A stretch of 52,859 nt of DNA, taken from NCBI GenBank assembly GCA_964528795.1, contig CAZGUY010000002.1, positions 1 to 52,859 of the forward strand. The letters are read 5' to 3'. Below, one piece after another: positions 15,433 to 21,948 of the stretch (position 1 is its first letter; each line of letters opens with the position of its first letter). Position numbers and translations under genes: made by a program. Source of the DNA: DATFJC01 sp964528795. GTDB taxonomy: Bacteria > Patescibacteriota > Patescibacteriia > UBA2591 > UBA6264. Below the pieces are notes generated by a model. That model had not been told where the DNA came from. It searched no databases and saw nothing but the letters and a program-made list of their open reading frames with translations.

Positions 15433-16677
15433 TTATTTTCTTAATTTTTCATTGTTAATCAGTTTTTTATATAATGCTAAATAATTATTTTCAAATTGTT
15501 TAACTGAATAATTGTTTAAAGCTCTTTCTCTACAATTTTTAGAGAATTTATTTTTTAGTTGATCATTGTTTAAAACTTTACTAATTGCTTGGGCTAACTT
15601 TTTAGTATTTTTCTTTTCTACTAATATACCACAATCTTTTGTAACCTGTTCTGGTATACCGCCAGTTTTAAAGCCAACTATAGGAGCACCGCTTGAAAGG
15701 GCTTCGTTTACAGTAGTGGGGAGGTTATCAAAAAGAGAAGTAATACAAAAGAGATCAGTCGTATTGTATATTTTGGCGATTTTAGAACGATTGGATATAT
15801 AACCTATTTGTTTAATGTTAATATTATTGTCGATTTTATTTAAATCTATTTTTTTTCCTACCGTAACAACCATCCAGTTTTTAGCCTGTATCTTATTTAA
15901 AGATTCAAAGAAATATTTTGCCCCCTTTATTTTATTTTCTAAGTCAGCTGCTACAAATAATATAATTTTTTTATTTTTAGGTAAATTAAATTCTTTTCTA
16001 ATTTTTTCTTTATTTCTTGGTTTAAAAAGGTTTGTATCAATTCCATTTGGAATTACTTGTATATTACAATTTTTTAAAAAAGATGTTTTTATTTTTTTAG
16101 ACAACCACAAAGAGGGGGTAACAATTGTAGGGTTCCAATTTTTAGTAAAAATTTGTTTTTTCTTTTGCCACATATAAGAGGATAAGTCAAAATATGTCTT
16201 TGGTAAACGACCCCTTTTAGGGCAGTCCCCGCAACCATTTTGCCATTTTTTACATTCAAATGGGTAAATACAATTTCCAGTGATAGGCCAAGCGTCATGA
16301 AAAGTCCAAACTACAGGTATATTTATTTTTTTAAGGAAGCTTATAAAACTAAGATTAATATAATAGCCATGGAGGTTGTGAAGGTGAATTAGATCAAAGT
16401 TATTTTTTTTAATATATCTTTCTAGTTTTTTAGTTGAAAAATAGCTGCCATATCCTTGTAAACCAAAAACTCTAGATATTAAAAAATGAAAAATTACTTC
16501 AGTTTTAAAAGAAAATTTAAATGATTTTTTACTTTTATTTTTGCCTTTTCTTCCATAAGCAAAGAAACTGGAAACATTTGGTTCTTTATTGAGTGTTTTA
16601 TGTAATAGTCGAGTAATTTCTTCTGTTCCTCCTCCTCCTTTATAGGCATTGTTTATAGTAAGTATTTTAATTTTCAT
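15433..16677 (-). CDS. Glycosyltransferase family 4 (WcaC-like)
   Basis: This 414-aa GT-B enzyme begins ILTINNAYKGGGGTEEITRLLHK. It contains the cysteine-rich stretch WTFHDAWPITGNCIYPFEC...CGDCPKRGRLP known from colanic-acid-type and O-antigen-type transferases, and a donor half with IPNGIDTNLF, ADLENKIKGAKYF and LFDNLPTTVNEALSSGAPIVGF. It is 38 bp downstream of the sulfotransferase gene at 16,717, in one operon. Donor and acceptor are unknown. Confidence 0.87.
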   Translation of the reverse strand: MKIKILTINNAYKGGGGTEEITRLLHKTLNKEPNVSSFFAYGRKGKNKSKKSFKFSFKTEVIFHFLISRVFGLQGYGSYFSTKKLERYIKKNNFDLIHLHNLHGYYINLSFISFLKKINIPVVWTFHDAWPITGNCIYPFECKKWQNGCGDCPKRGRLPKTYFDLSSYMWQKKKQIFTKNWNPTIVTPSLWLSKKIKTSFLKNCNIQVIPNGIDTNLFKPRNKEKIRKEFNLPKNKKIILFVAADLENKIKGAKYFFESLNKIQAKNWMVVTVGKKIDLNKIDNNINIKQIGYISNRSKIAKIYNTTDLFCITSLFDNLPTTVNEALSSGAPIVGFKTGGIPEQVTKDCGILVEKKNTKKLAQAISKVLNNDQLKNKFSKNCRERALNNYSVKQFENNYLALYKKLINNEKLRK

Positions 16678-16716
16678 TAATAAATTGTTTAATCTATGCT
16701 ATTTATCTTTATTTTT

Positions 16717-17640
16717 TTATTTTAACCAATGGCTCAGATCTTTATTAATTAATTCTTCTAATTTTTTAATATCTTTTTTATAATAATTTTTTAAATATTT
16801 TTTATCTTCTTCATTAATTTTCCCCTTTTTGAGATTATTATTAGAGAGTTTTAATGAGATTTTTTTAAGTTGGTTAGGGAAGAGATGTAATGTCTTTACT
16901 ATCTTTTTTATGGTTTTTTTAAATATATTTGGTTTATTTAATAAGTTATGAATTATCTTTGAGCGATGTTTTCCTGAGGCATTGTGTTTTGTTATAAGTT
17001 TTGGAATAAAACTTGGATCAATGTCCAAGAACTTATAAGCGTCTTTTATTAACTTTTTAGGATTTTCTTTTAGTTCCTTAAAAAGGTAAATTTTAACCTG
17101 GTCAAAATTTTCAAGATAAGATTTTACTTGTTTGTAGTAAAGTCCTACATCTTTGTAATACCAAATAAAATCTCTTGGTTGTTTTATTCTTTGTCCTTCA
17201 GCTTTTAAAGCCTCTTTAAAGTTTGATTTTTTTTCTCGGTCGCATCCTTTTAAAAACCAATATGCAGAATATGCTCTCTCTGTTGGGTTTCGTAATATGA
17301 TAATGATTTTAGGGTTTCCTAAATATTTTTTAATTTTTTTAGGGGCTTGTTTGTGATAATATAAGGTATCAGTACTTGCTTCTCCGATAACAGTCTCATC
17401 TGTAACTTTATTATATAATTTTTTATAGTTGTTAAAATTTTTAATAATGTTTGATTCTGACTTTTGATCACCCTTTCCAATGAAAGGAAATTTTAAAAAG
17501 GTAGAAGTAATAAATTTTGGTTCTTTGTGTTCGGGCAAAAAAACTTCCGGATGCTCTCTAAGATAATGATACAAAGAAGTAGTACCACTTCGAGCGGCTC
17601 CAATTATCAAAAAATTTGGCAAATTATTTTGATTATTCAT
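16717..17640 (-). CDS. Sulfotransferase domain protein (heparan-sulfotransferase-like)
   Basis: This 307-aa protein is predicted to be a PAPS-dependent carbohydrate sulfotransferase. The 5'-phosphosulfate binding loop is FLIIGAARSGTTSLYHYLREHP (residues 10-31) with EPKFI after it. The 3'-phosphate site is IIILRNPTERAYSAYWF (about 134-150), with the expected Arg and Ser. LITKHNASGKHRSK is the family's C-terminal region. It is a different subfamily from the gene at 11,899, so the glycan may carry more than one sulfate type. PAPS-forming genes are not in the window. Confidence 0.85.
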   Translation of the reverse strand: MNNQNNLPNFLIIGAARSGTTSLYHYLREHPEVFLPEHKEPKFITSTFLKFPFIGKGDQKSESNIIKNFNNYKKLYNKVTDETVIGEASTDTLYYHKQAPKKIKKYLGNPKIIIILRNPTERAYSAYWFLKGCDREKKSNFKEALKAEGQRIKQPRDFIWYYKDVGLYYKQVKSYLENFDQVKIYLFKELKENPKKLIKDAYKFLDIDPSFIPKLITKHNASGKHRSKIIHNLLNKPNIFKKTIKKIVKTLHLFPNQLKKISLKLSNNNLKKGKINEEDKKYLKNYYKKDIKKLEELINKDLSHWLK

Positions 17641-17741
17641 GTATATAGCTATTAAGTATAATTAATTATATCGTTTATATTGAAGTATTTGTATTCTTTC
17701 AGCTTTCCTTTAAGCTAGGTGTTTTAAATTCTTTAGCTTTT

Positions 17742-18629
17742 TTATACTTTTTTAAATACAAAATTTTCAAAAACATCTATCTGATTAAAATTAATTTCAT
17801 TAATTTTAATTAATTCACCTTTTTTGTTTATCTTATAAGGTCTATAATATAAATCTTTTAACAGTTTAGAGGCTTTTTTGTATATATTATTATTTTTCAT
17901 TTCTATAGCTATAATAGGGGAGTGTCTTTTTAATGTCTTTTTCCCGCCTAATAAAACTCTATATTCTCCTCCTTCGATATCTATTTTTATAAAGTCTGGC
18001 TTAACTTTGTTTTTTTTACAATAACTATCAAGCTTACTACATTTTACTTTGTTTTCTTTAACCCCTCCCTTTACTTGGTTTTTTATTAAACTACTTCCAC
18101 CACTGTGTAATTCCTTGAAATTGTTATAAAAGTGATTTGTTCCGTTCTTATCTGATAAAGCTAATTTATTAAGATTAGCTTTAGTTGATTGAAAGGTTAA
18201 TTTAAGAGCTTTATAAACATCAGGGTTTGGTTCAAAAAGGTGAATATTTTTTTCTTTAAGGACTTGTTTAGCTAATAGGGAGTAAAAGCCGTAGTTTGCT
18301 CCTATGTCGAAAAATATATCTTTTTTTGTTAGGTTTTTACAAAGAAAAAAAACTAATGAAAATTCCTTTTTACCTAGGTTCCCCAGGAGATAAAGGGGGA
18401 GGAAATCAAGGTCCCAAAAATAGCCCCATATCTCTTCATTAAAAAATAAATCAGTTTTAATAATTTGCTTTTTATTATATAAACCGATTTTTCCAATTAA
18501 AGGTCGTAGTATCTTGATATAAAAATAATGTTTTGGTCTTTTTAATAATCGTTTCAATTTAGATTCAGTAAAAAAGAAACCTTTTTCTTTTGCTTCCTTT
18601 TTAATTTGGTTAATAATATCTTGGTTCAT
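17742..18629 (-). CDS. FkbM family methyltransferase
   Basis: This 295-aa SAM-dependent methyltransferase probably O-methylates a sugar. The SAM-binding motif is DIFFDIGANYGFYSLLAKQ (residues about 105-123), followed by HLFEPNPDVYKALK and the FkbM hallmark PDFIKIDIEGGEYRVLLGG. It is first in the minus-strand operon, about 100 bp upstream of the sulfotransferase gene, so a methylated and sulfated surface glycan is plausible. Confidence 0.86.
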   Translation of the reverse strand: MNQDIINQIKKEAKEKGFFFTESKLKRLLKRPKHYFYIKILRPLIGKIGLYNKKQIIKTDLFFNEEIWGYFWDLDFLPLYLLGNLGKKEFSLVFFLCKNLTKKDIFFDIGANYGFYSLLAKQVLKEKNIHLFEPNPDVYKALKLTFQSTKANLNKLALSDKNGTNHFYNNFKELHSGGSSLIKNQVKGGVKENKVKCSKLDSYCKKNKVKPDFIKIDIEGGEYRVLLGGKKTLKRHSPIIAIEMKNNNIYKKASKLLKDLYYRPYKINKKGELIKINEINFNQIDVFENFVFKKV

Positions 18630-18766
18630 GTTTTTTATATTTTATAGTTATGATTCTAGCAAGCTTCTCTTTTATTTTATTTAATTTAAGGTTAAATGTC
18701 AATTAATTAAGGTAAAATTAATAATTTTTAGTTTAAGGTAAGAATAAATATGTTAAAATATAGAGT

Positions 18767-19090
18767 ATGGATTATTTTAATATTATAATTTTAATCATTT
18801 TTACCTTTATTGGATATTTTGTTCAAAGCTTATATTCGGGCAAATATCCAGGTGATAAAATAGAAAAGTCATTAAGATTTTTAATTAATGACTATTATAT
18901 TCATATTCATCATTGGTTATGGTCTTTGGTTTTAATTATTCTATTTATTATTCTTGGTTTTTATAATCCTGTAGTTTTTGGAATTTTAATAGGCTTTACA
19001 ATTCAAGGTTTAACCTACAAAGATCGGTTTGTATTTTTTTATCATAAAGATAATTGTTCTGATATTTATAATAAATGGAAATCAGATTAA
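18767..19090 (+). CDS. Small membrane protein of unknown function
   Basis: This 107-aa protein has about three hydrophobic segments (residues 4-22, 47-65, 67-85) and a His-rich loop YYIHIHHWLW before the second. I do not recognise a family. TAAAAT lies only about 10 bp before the ATG and no Shine-Dalgarno sequence is present, suggesting an almost leaderless mRNA. It converges on the membrane-protein cassette at 19,129 with a shared terminator. Confidence 0.7.
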   Translation: MDYFNIIILIIFTFIGYFVQSLYSGKYPGDKIEKSLRFLINDYYIHIHHWLWSLVLIILFIILGFYNPVVFGILIGFTIQGLTYKDRFVFFYHKDNCSDIYNKWKSD

Positions 19091-19095
19091 AACAA

Positions 19096-19122
19096 AAACC
19101 CGCAAGTTTAACTTACGGGTTT
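19096..19122. terminator. Bidirectional terminator (family copy 1)
   Basis: AAACCCGCAAGTTTAACTTACGGGTTT forms a hairpin with A/T tracts on both sides. It is identical to 21,171-21,197 and 23,550-23,576, all at the 3' end of a minus-strand membrane-protein cassette. Confidence 0.88.
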
Positions 19123-19128
19123 AATTTT

Positions 19129-19602
19129 TTATGGTTTTTTAAGGCGAGAGGGCAGGTAAAGAGTGTAGGTTTTTTGGGTTGTATCCGAACCCGACTTTAT
19201 ATCGCTTGGGTAAAATAATTTCCAGGTTGAACTTATTTTTTTTACCTTTTTAATGTGGTAATGTATAACAACTTCTGGAGTTTTTCCGTATTTTGTTTCT
19301 GTTGAGTATTTATCCAAAAGGACCCTAGCTGTATCTTTGCCATCTTTATACTGAATAAAGGTCTGAATCTTGTCTCTATATTCGATTTCCATCTTATTGA
19401 TCAGTTTCTTGGGTTTAGAATGATCTATGTAGTGATCAGTGTTTTCCATGATAGCTATATCTTTTATAAATTCAAGAGCAAAGACAGACACCATTAATCC
19501 TACAACAATACAAATTACTAGATCACCTTTAGTTGGTATACTTTTTTGTATAGCATACATTAATAAAAATGATATAACCACACAACCAATTACAGTAACC
19601 AT
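19129..19602 (-). CDS. Membrane protein of a duplicated cassette (157 aa)
   Basis: It has two N-terminal membrane segments (1-18 and 27-47) and then a soluble domain of about 105 residues. It shares MVTVIGCVVI at the start and IAIMENTDHYIDHSKPKKLI (about 49-69) with the 162-aa protein at 23,594; the rest is diverged with similar spacing (basic KKVKKISSTWKLFYPS). Family and function are unknown. A TTTTCCTCCTTTT complement gives an AAAGGAGG-type site before the ATG. The cassette has a strong promoter at 19,663-19,691 and its own terminator. Confidence 0.75.
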   Translation of the reverse strand: MVTVIGCVVISFLLMYAIQKSIPTKGDLVICIVVGLMVSVFALEFIKDIAIMENTDHYIDHSKPKKLINKMEIEYRDKIQTFIQYKDGKDTARVLLDKYSTETKYGKTPEVVIHYHIKKVKKISSTWKLFYPSDIKSGSDTTQKTYTLYLPSRLKKP

Positions 19603-19662
19603 AATTTTCCTCCTTTTATAAATTAATTGTAAATATCTAAATTTATTTATTTAACTATCCTT

Positions 19663-19691
19663 AATATAGCAAAAATTAATGATTTTGTCAA
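19663..19691 (-). promoter_or_regulatory. Cassette promoter, copy 1
   Basis: On the minus strand TTGACA (19,686-19,691), a 17-bp spacer and TATATT (19,663-19,668) with TGC extended -10. Nearly the same sequence precedes the genes at 21,340 and 24,082. Confidence 0.85.
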
Positions 19692-19706
19692 GATTTTAGA
19701 ACAGTA

Positions 19707-19840
19707 CTTGTTTACAAGTTTTTAGAAATTTTTTAAGTTAAACTTGTAAACTATCTTTTAAGGGTTAAATTCTTTATATTAAAGGTAAAATTAGCTTGTT
19801 TACAAGTTTTTTAAAATATGTTAAATTAAACTTGTAAACA
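19707..19840 (+). promoter_or_regulatory. Duplicated operator before the wHTH-ATPase regulator gene
   Basis: Arms GTTTACAAGTTT and AAACTTGTAAAC stand 18 bp apart at 19,710-19,751 and again, identically spaced, at 19,798-19,839. Each left arm contains the smaller palindrome CTTGTTTACAAG. The last arm ends 13 bp before the ATG, where a Shine-Dalgarno sequence would be, so binding would block expression. Autoregulation by the encoded wHTH is likely. Confidence 0.72.
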
Positions 19841-19852
19841 AAAATAGAATTT

Positions 19853-20881
19853 ATGGATATTAAAGAAAAGATTTTAAATTTATTAAAAAAACAGGGTGAC
19901 CTTCAAGTAGCGGACATTGTAGAAGCTACGGGCTTTTCCCGTGTTTATCTTAGTCGTGTTTTGAAAAAAATGCGGGAAAAAGATAAAGTTCGTTTAATAG
20001 GGCATACAAACAGGGCAACCTATGTTATACCTAATACTAAAGCTGAAAAAGAAGTTAAAAAGAGTATTTTAGATACCCAAAAAGAGTTAAACTTAAAAGG
20101 TTTAGAAGAGGATAAGGTCTTGGATGATATTAAAAAAGAAACAGGGATCTTTCTAGATCTTAAAGAGAATATAAAAAAAATCGTAGAATATTCTTTTTCT
20201 GAAATCCTAAATAATGCTATTGAACACTCTGGGTCTAAGAAAGGGAAGGTTAAACTTAAAAAAGGAGAGAAAAAATTAATTTTTCAAGTTAATGATTTTG
20301 GGGTTGGTATTTTTAACCATATTAAAGAAAAAAGAAATCTAGATAATGTATTAGATGCTATTGGTTGTTTAATAAAAGGGAAACAAACCACTGATCCCGA
20401 GTCACATAGCGGGGAGGGTATATTCTTTGTATCACGTTTAATGGATAAATTGATTATTAAAAGTTTTAATAAAAAACTTGTTTTTGATAATAATAAGGAA
20501 GATATTTTTATTTCTGATATTAACAATAAAAAAGGAACTGAAGTAATAGGAAAAATTGATTTACATTCATCTAAAAAAATATCAAAAGTATTTGATGATT
20601 ATACTGATGAAAATTATTCTTTTGATAAAACAGAAATAGTTGTAAATATTTTTAATAAAAAAGGACCACATATGTCTCGTTCAGAAGCAAGAAGAATTTT
20701 GTCAGGATTAGAAAAATTTCAAAGAATAGAATTTGACTTTAAAAATGTCTCAAGTATTGGTCAGGCTTTTGCTGATGAAATATTTAGGGTTTGGGCTAAT
20801 AAGCATCCTGATATTGAATTGGATTACAAAAATGTAAATGAAAATGTTAAATTTATGATCCAGCATGCTTTAAATAAGTAA
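19853..20881 (+). CDS. wHTH - HATPase - STAS-like (DUF4325) regulator
   Basis: This 342-aa cytoplasmic protein has three parts. Residues 1-63 are a winged helix (ADIVEATGFSRVYLSRVLKKM). Residues about 100-215 are a histidine-kinase-type ATPase fold with N-box EILNNAIEHS, G1-like VNDFGVGIF and GEGIFFVSRL. Residues about 255-342 are a STAS-like DUF4325 domain (RSEARRILSGLEKF, FKNVSSIGQAFADEIFRVW). ATPase plus STAS-like parts resemble a fused anti-sigma/anti-anti-sigma pair. No phospho-acceptor His domain is visible. The operator array upstream suggests it represses its own gene. There is no Shine-Dalgarno sequence. Confidence 0.8.
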   Translation: MDIKEKILNLLKKQGDLQVADIVEATGFSRVYLSRVLKKMREKDKVRLIGHTNRATYVIPNTKAEKEVKKSILDTQKELNLKGLEEDKVLDDIKKETGIFLDLKENIKKIVEYSFSEILNNAIEHSGSKKGKVKLKKGEKKLIFQVNDFGVGIFNHIKEKRNLDNVLDAIGCLIKGKQTTDPESHSGEGIFFVSRLMDKLIIKSFNKKLVFDNNKEDIFISDINNKKGTEVIGKIDLHSSKKISKVFDDYTDENYSFDKTEIVVNIFNKKGPHMSRSEARRILSGLEKFQRIEFDFKNVSSIGQAFADEIFRVWANKHPDIELDYKNVNENVKFMIQHALNK

Positions 20882-20919
20882 TATTTATTGACCTTTTTTG
20901 AATTTTTGTTATTTTAAAA

Positions 20920-21035
20920 ATAATAATTAATATAATTCTAAATTTTATGCGTTTTAGATTTTTGATTCCAAGAACAGCCAATTGTTCTGATGGCTGTTGA
21001 ATATGCCGGGGACCCTTAGTTCCCGGCTTTTATTT
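20920..21035 (+). ncRNA. Candidate small RNA or 3' UTR ending in a strong terminator
   Basis: AACAGCCA (20,973-20,980) pairs with TGGCTGTT (20,991-20,998). A second hairpin GCCGGGGA (21,005-21,012) with TTCCCGGC (21,020-21,027) is followed by a T-rich tract. A weak promoter lies at 20,888-20,915. It may simply be the end of the regulator transcript. Confidence 0.3.
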
Positions 21036-21088
21036 AATCTTGGTTAAATGTCTGAAGTAATTTTATTTTTTAAACAAAAACCTAAGGA

Positions 21089-21127
21089 GGAGATCAAATC
21101 TCCCCTTTACCAGGTGTCACCTGGTAA
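21089..21127. repeat. Mosaic palindromes, copy with changed loops
   Basis: GGAGAT-CAA-ATCTCC (21,089-21,103) is followed by the near-perfect palindrome TTTACCAGGTGTCACCTGGTAAA. They are variants of the GGGAGAT and CAGGT modules. Confidence 0.7.
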
Positions 21128-21170
21128 ATATCCAACAAAGAGCTTAATATGGCTTGTTAATCAAAAACAA

Positions 21171-21197
21171 AAACCCGCAAGTTTAACTTACGGGTTT
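21171..21197. terminator. Terminator (family copy 2)
   Basis: The 27-bp hairpin is the same as at 19,096-19,122, placed 3' of the 33-codon ORF on the minus strand. Confidence 0.85.
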
Positions 21198-21238
21198 AAT
21201 TTTTAAGGAAAAAAGCTGTAGCATCATTCATGGGATTA

Positions 21239-21340
21239 TCACAAGCATCCTAGCATTCCTAGGATTGTCCAACCCCCCATAAAGGCTACAAAACCAAAAA
21301 GAACAGCTATTGCTATTTTGTAAAGAGTGTTCGTGTCCAT
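21239..21340 (-). CDS. 33-aa single-span membrane peptide of a duplicated cassette
   Basis: The peptide begins MDTNTLYKIAIAVLFGFVAF and continues MGGWTILGMLGCL: one hydrophobic helix with almost no flanking charge. An AGGAGG site precedes the ATG. The promoter and leader match those of the 157-aa and 162-aa genes nearly base for base, and the same terminator follows. The protein itself is not similar to theirs, so the cassette's control parts have been kept while the coding part differs or was trimmed. It ends in TGA then TAA. Confidence 0.65.
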   Translation of the reverse strand: MDTNTLYKIAIAVLFGFVAFMGGWTILGMLGCL

Positions 21341-21392
21341 AATTTCCTCCTTTTATAAATTAAGGTTTAATTGTAAATATCTAACTATCCTT

Positions 21393-21421
21393 AATATAGC
21401 AAAAATTAACGTTTTTGTCAA
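21393..21421 (-). promoter_or_regulatory. Cassette promoter, copy 2
   Basis: On the minus strand TTGACA (21,416-21,421), a 17-bp spacer and TATATT (21,393-21,398), with TGC extended -10. Confidence 0.85.
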
Positions 21422-21466
21422 TATTAAAAACAAAACCCGTAAGTTTAACTTATACTTACGAATTTT

Positions 21467-21535
21467 AAATATATTGTAATGGCATTGCAATATATTTCCC
21501 AAAACATTGTAATCACATTACAATATTATTATAAT
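21467..21535 (+). promoter_or_regulatory. Two tandem palindromic operators overlapping a promoter
   Basis: AAATATATTGTAATG-G-CATTGCAATATATTT (21,467-21,497) matches at 14 of 15 arm positions. ATTGTAAT-CAC-ATTACAAT (21,506-21,524) is perfect. Centres are about 33 bp apart, three helical turns. A TTGTAA-17-TATAAT promoter (21,507-21,535) overlaps the second one. Confidence 0.65.
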
Positions 21536-21541
21536 ACTAAT

Positions 21542-21727
21542 TAAAAAGAAACTTACTCGTATGTGGATAGCTTGTCAGGATTGGCTAGGATTGGTCAGAG
21601 AGGTGTTGTTAACCCTAAAGGTACACATACACAAGAAACTTGTTCCTATGGACGAGGTCCAACCTCGTCTTTGGTAGATAAAAACTGTATAAAAAATTAC
21701 CTCGGGCAAAATGCCCGAGTTCTTTTT
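21542..21727 (+). ncRNA. Candidate operator-controlled short transcript (about 185 nt)
   Basis: It runs from the regulated promoter to a strong terminator, CTCGGGCA-AAA-TGCCCGAG plus TTCTTTTT (21,701-21,727). Inside are TGTTAACCCTAAAGGTACACA and GACGAGGT-CCA-ACCTCGTC (21,651-21,669). A 38-codon ORF (21,561-21,677) exists but lacks a Shine-Dalgarno sequence, so either a small RNA or a short peptide is possible. Confidence 0.35.
21701..21727 (+). terminator. Strong intrinsic terminator
   Basis: CTCGGGCA-AAA-TGCCCGAG has perfect 8-bp arms, followed by TTCTTTTT. Confidence 0.9.
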
Positions 21728-21947
21728 ATATAACTTATAATAAATAATTAGGTTTAATTTATAATAAATGTTTGTTGATTTAAAGTAAAATAAATTTGTT
21801 TTTTTACTTTAATAAAAGGTTAATTTCTTTATTTTTGTATATTCTAATTTTAAAAAGTGGGAAAATATTTTGACAATATTGCTTTATTTTTATATAATTT
21901 ATAATAAATAATTAGGTTTAATTTATAATAAATGTTTGTTAATTTTA
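21724..21947 (+). repeat. 55-bp direct repeat flanking a spacer before the Fic gene
   Basis: Nearly the same AT-rich block (TTATAATAAATAATTAGG and on) occurs at about 21,724-21,780 and 21,890-21,947. The second copy ends at the Fic start codon. A TTGACA-17-TATAAT promoter (21,870-21,898) overlaps the second copy. Confidence 0.8.
21870..21898 (+). promoter_or_regulatory. Promoter of the Fic gene
   Basis: TTGACA (21,870-21,875), a 17-bp spacer and TATAAT (21,893-21,898), a full consensus. The ATG is about 50 bp downstream, without a Shine-Dalgarno sequence. Confidence 0.8.
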
Positions 21948-21948
21948 T

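Larger units (their letters stand above)
20882..21238. other. Intergenic region with candidate small RNA, palindromes and a cassette terminator
   Basis: No ORF is supported. It holds a promoter-like TTGACC-16-TATTTT (20,888-20,915), a hairpin plus terminator (20,973-21,027), mosaic palindromes at 21,089-21,127 and the second cassette terminator at 21,171-21,197. Confidence 0.6.

Noticed and set aside
20973..21027. Possible tRNA or other structured housekeeping RNA
   Set aside because: The two hairpins do not make a cloverleaf and lack an acceptor stem or T-loop; no tRNA or rRNA was recognised in the window.
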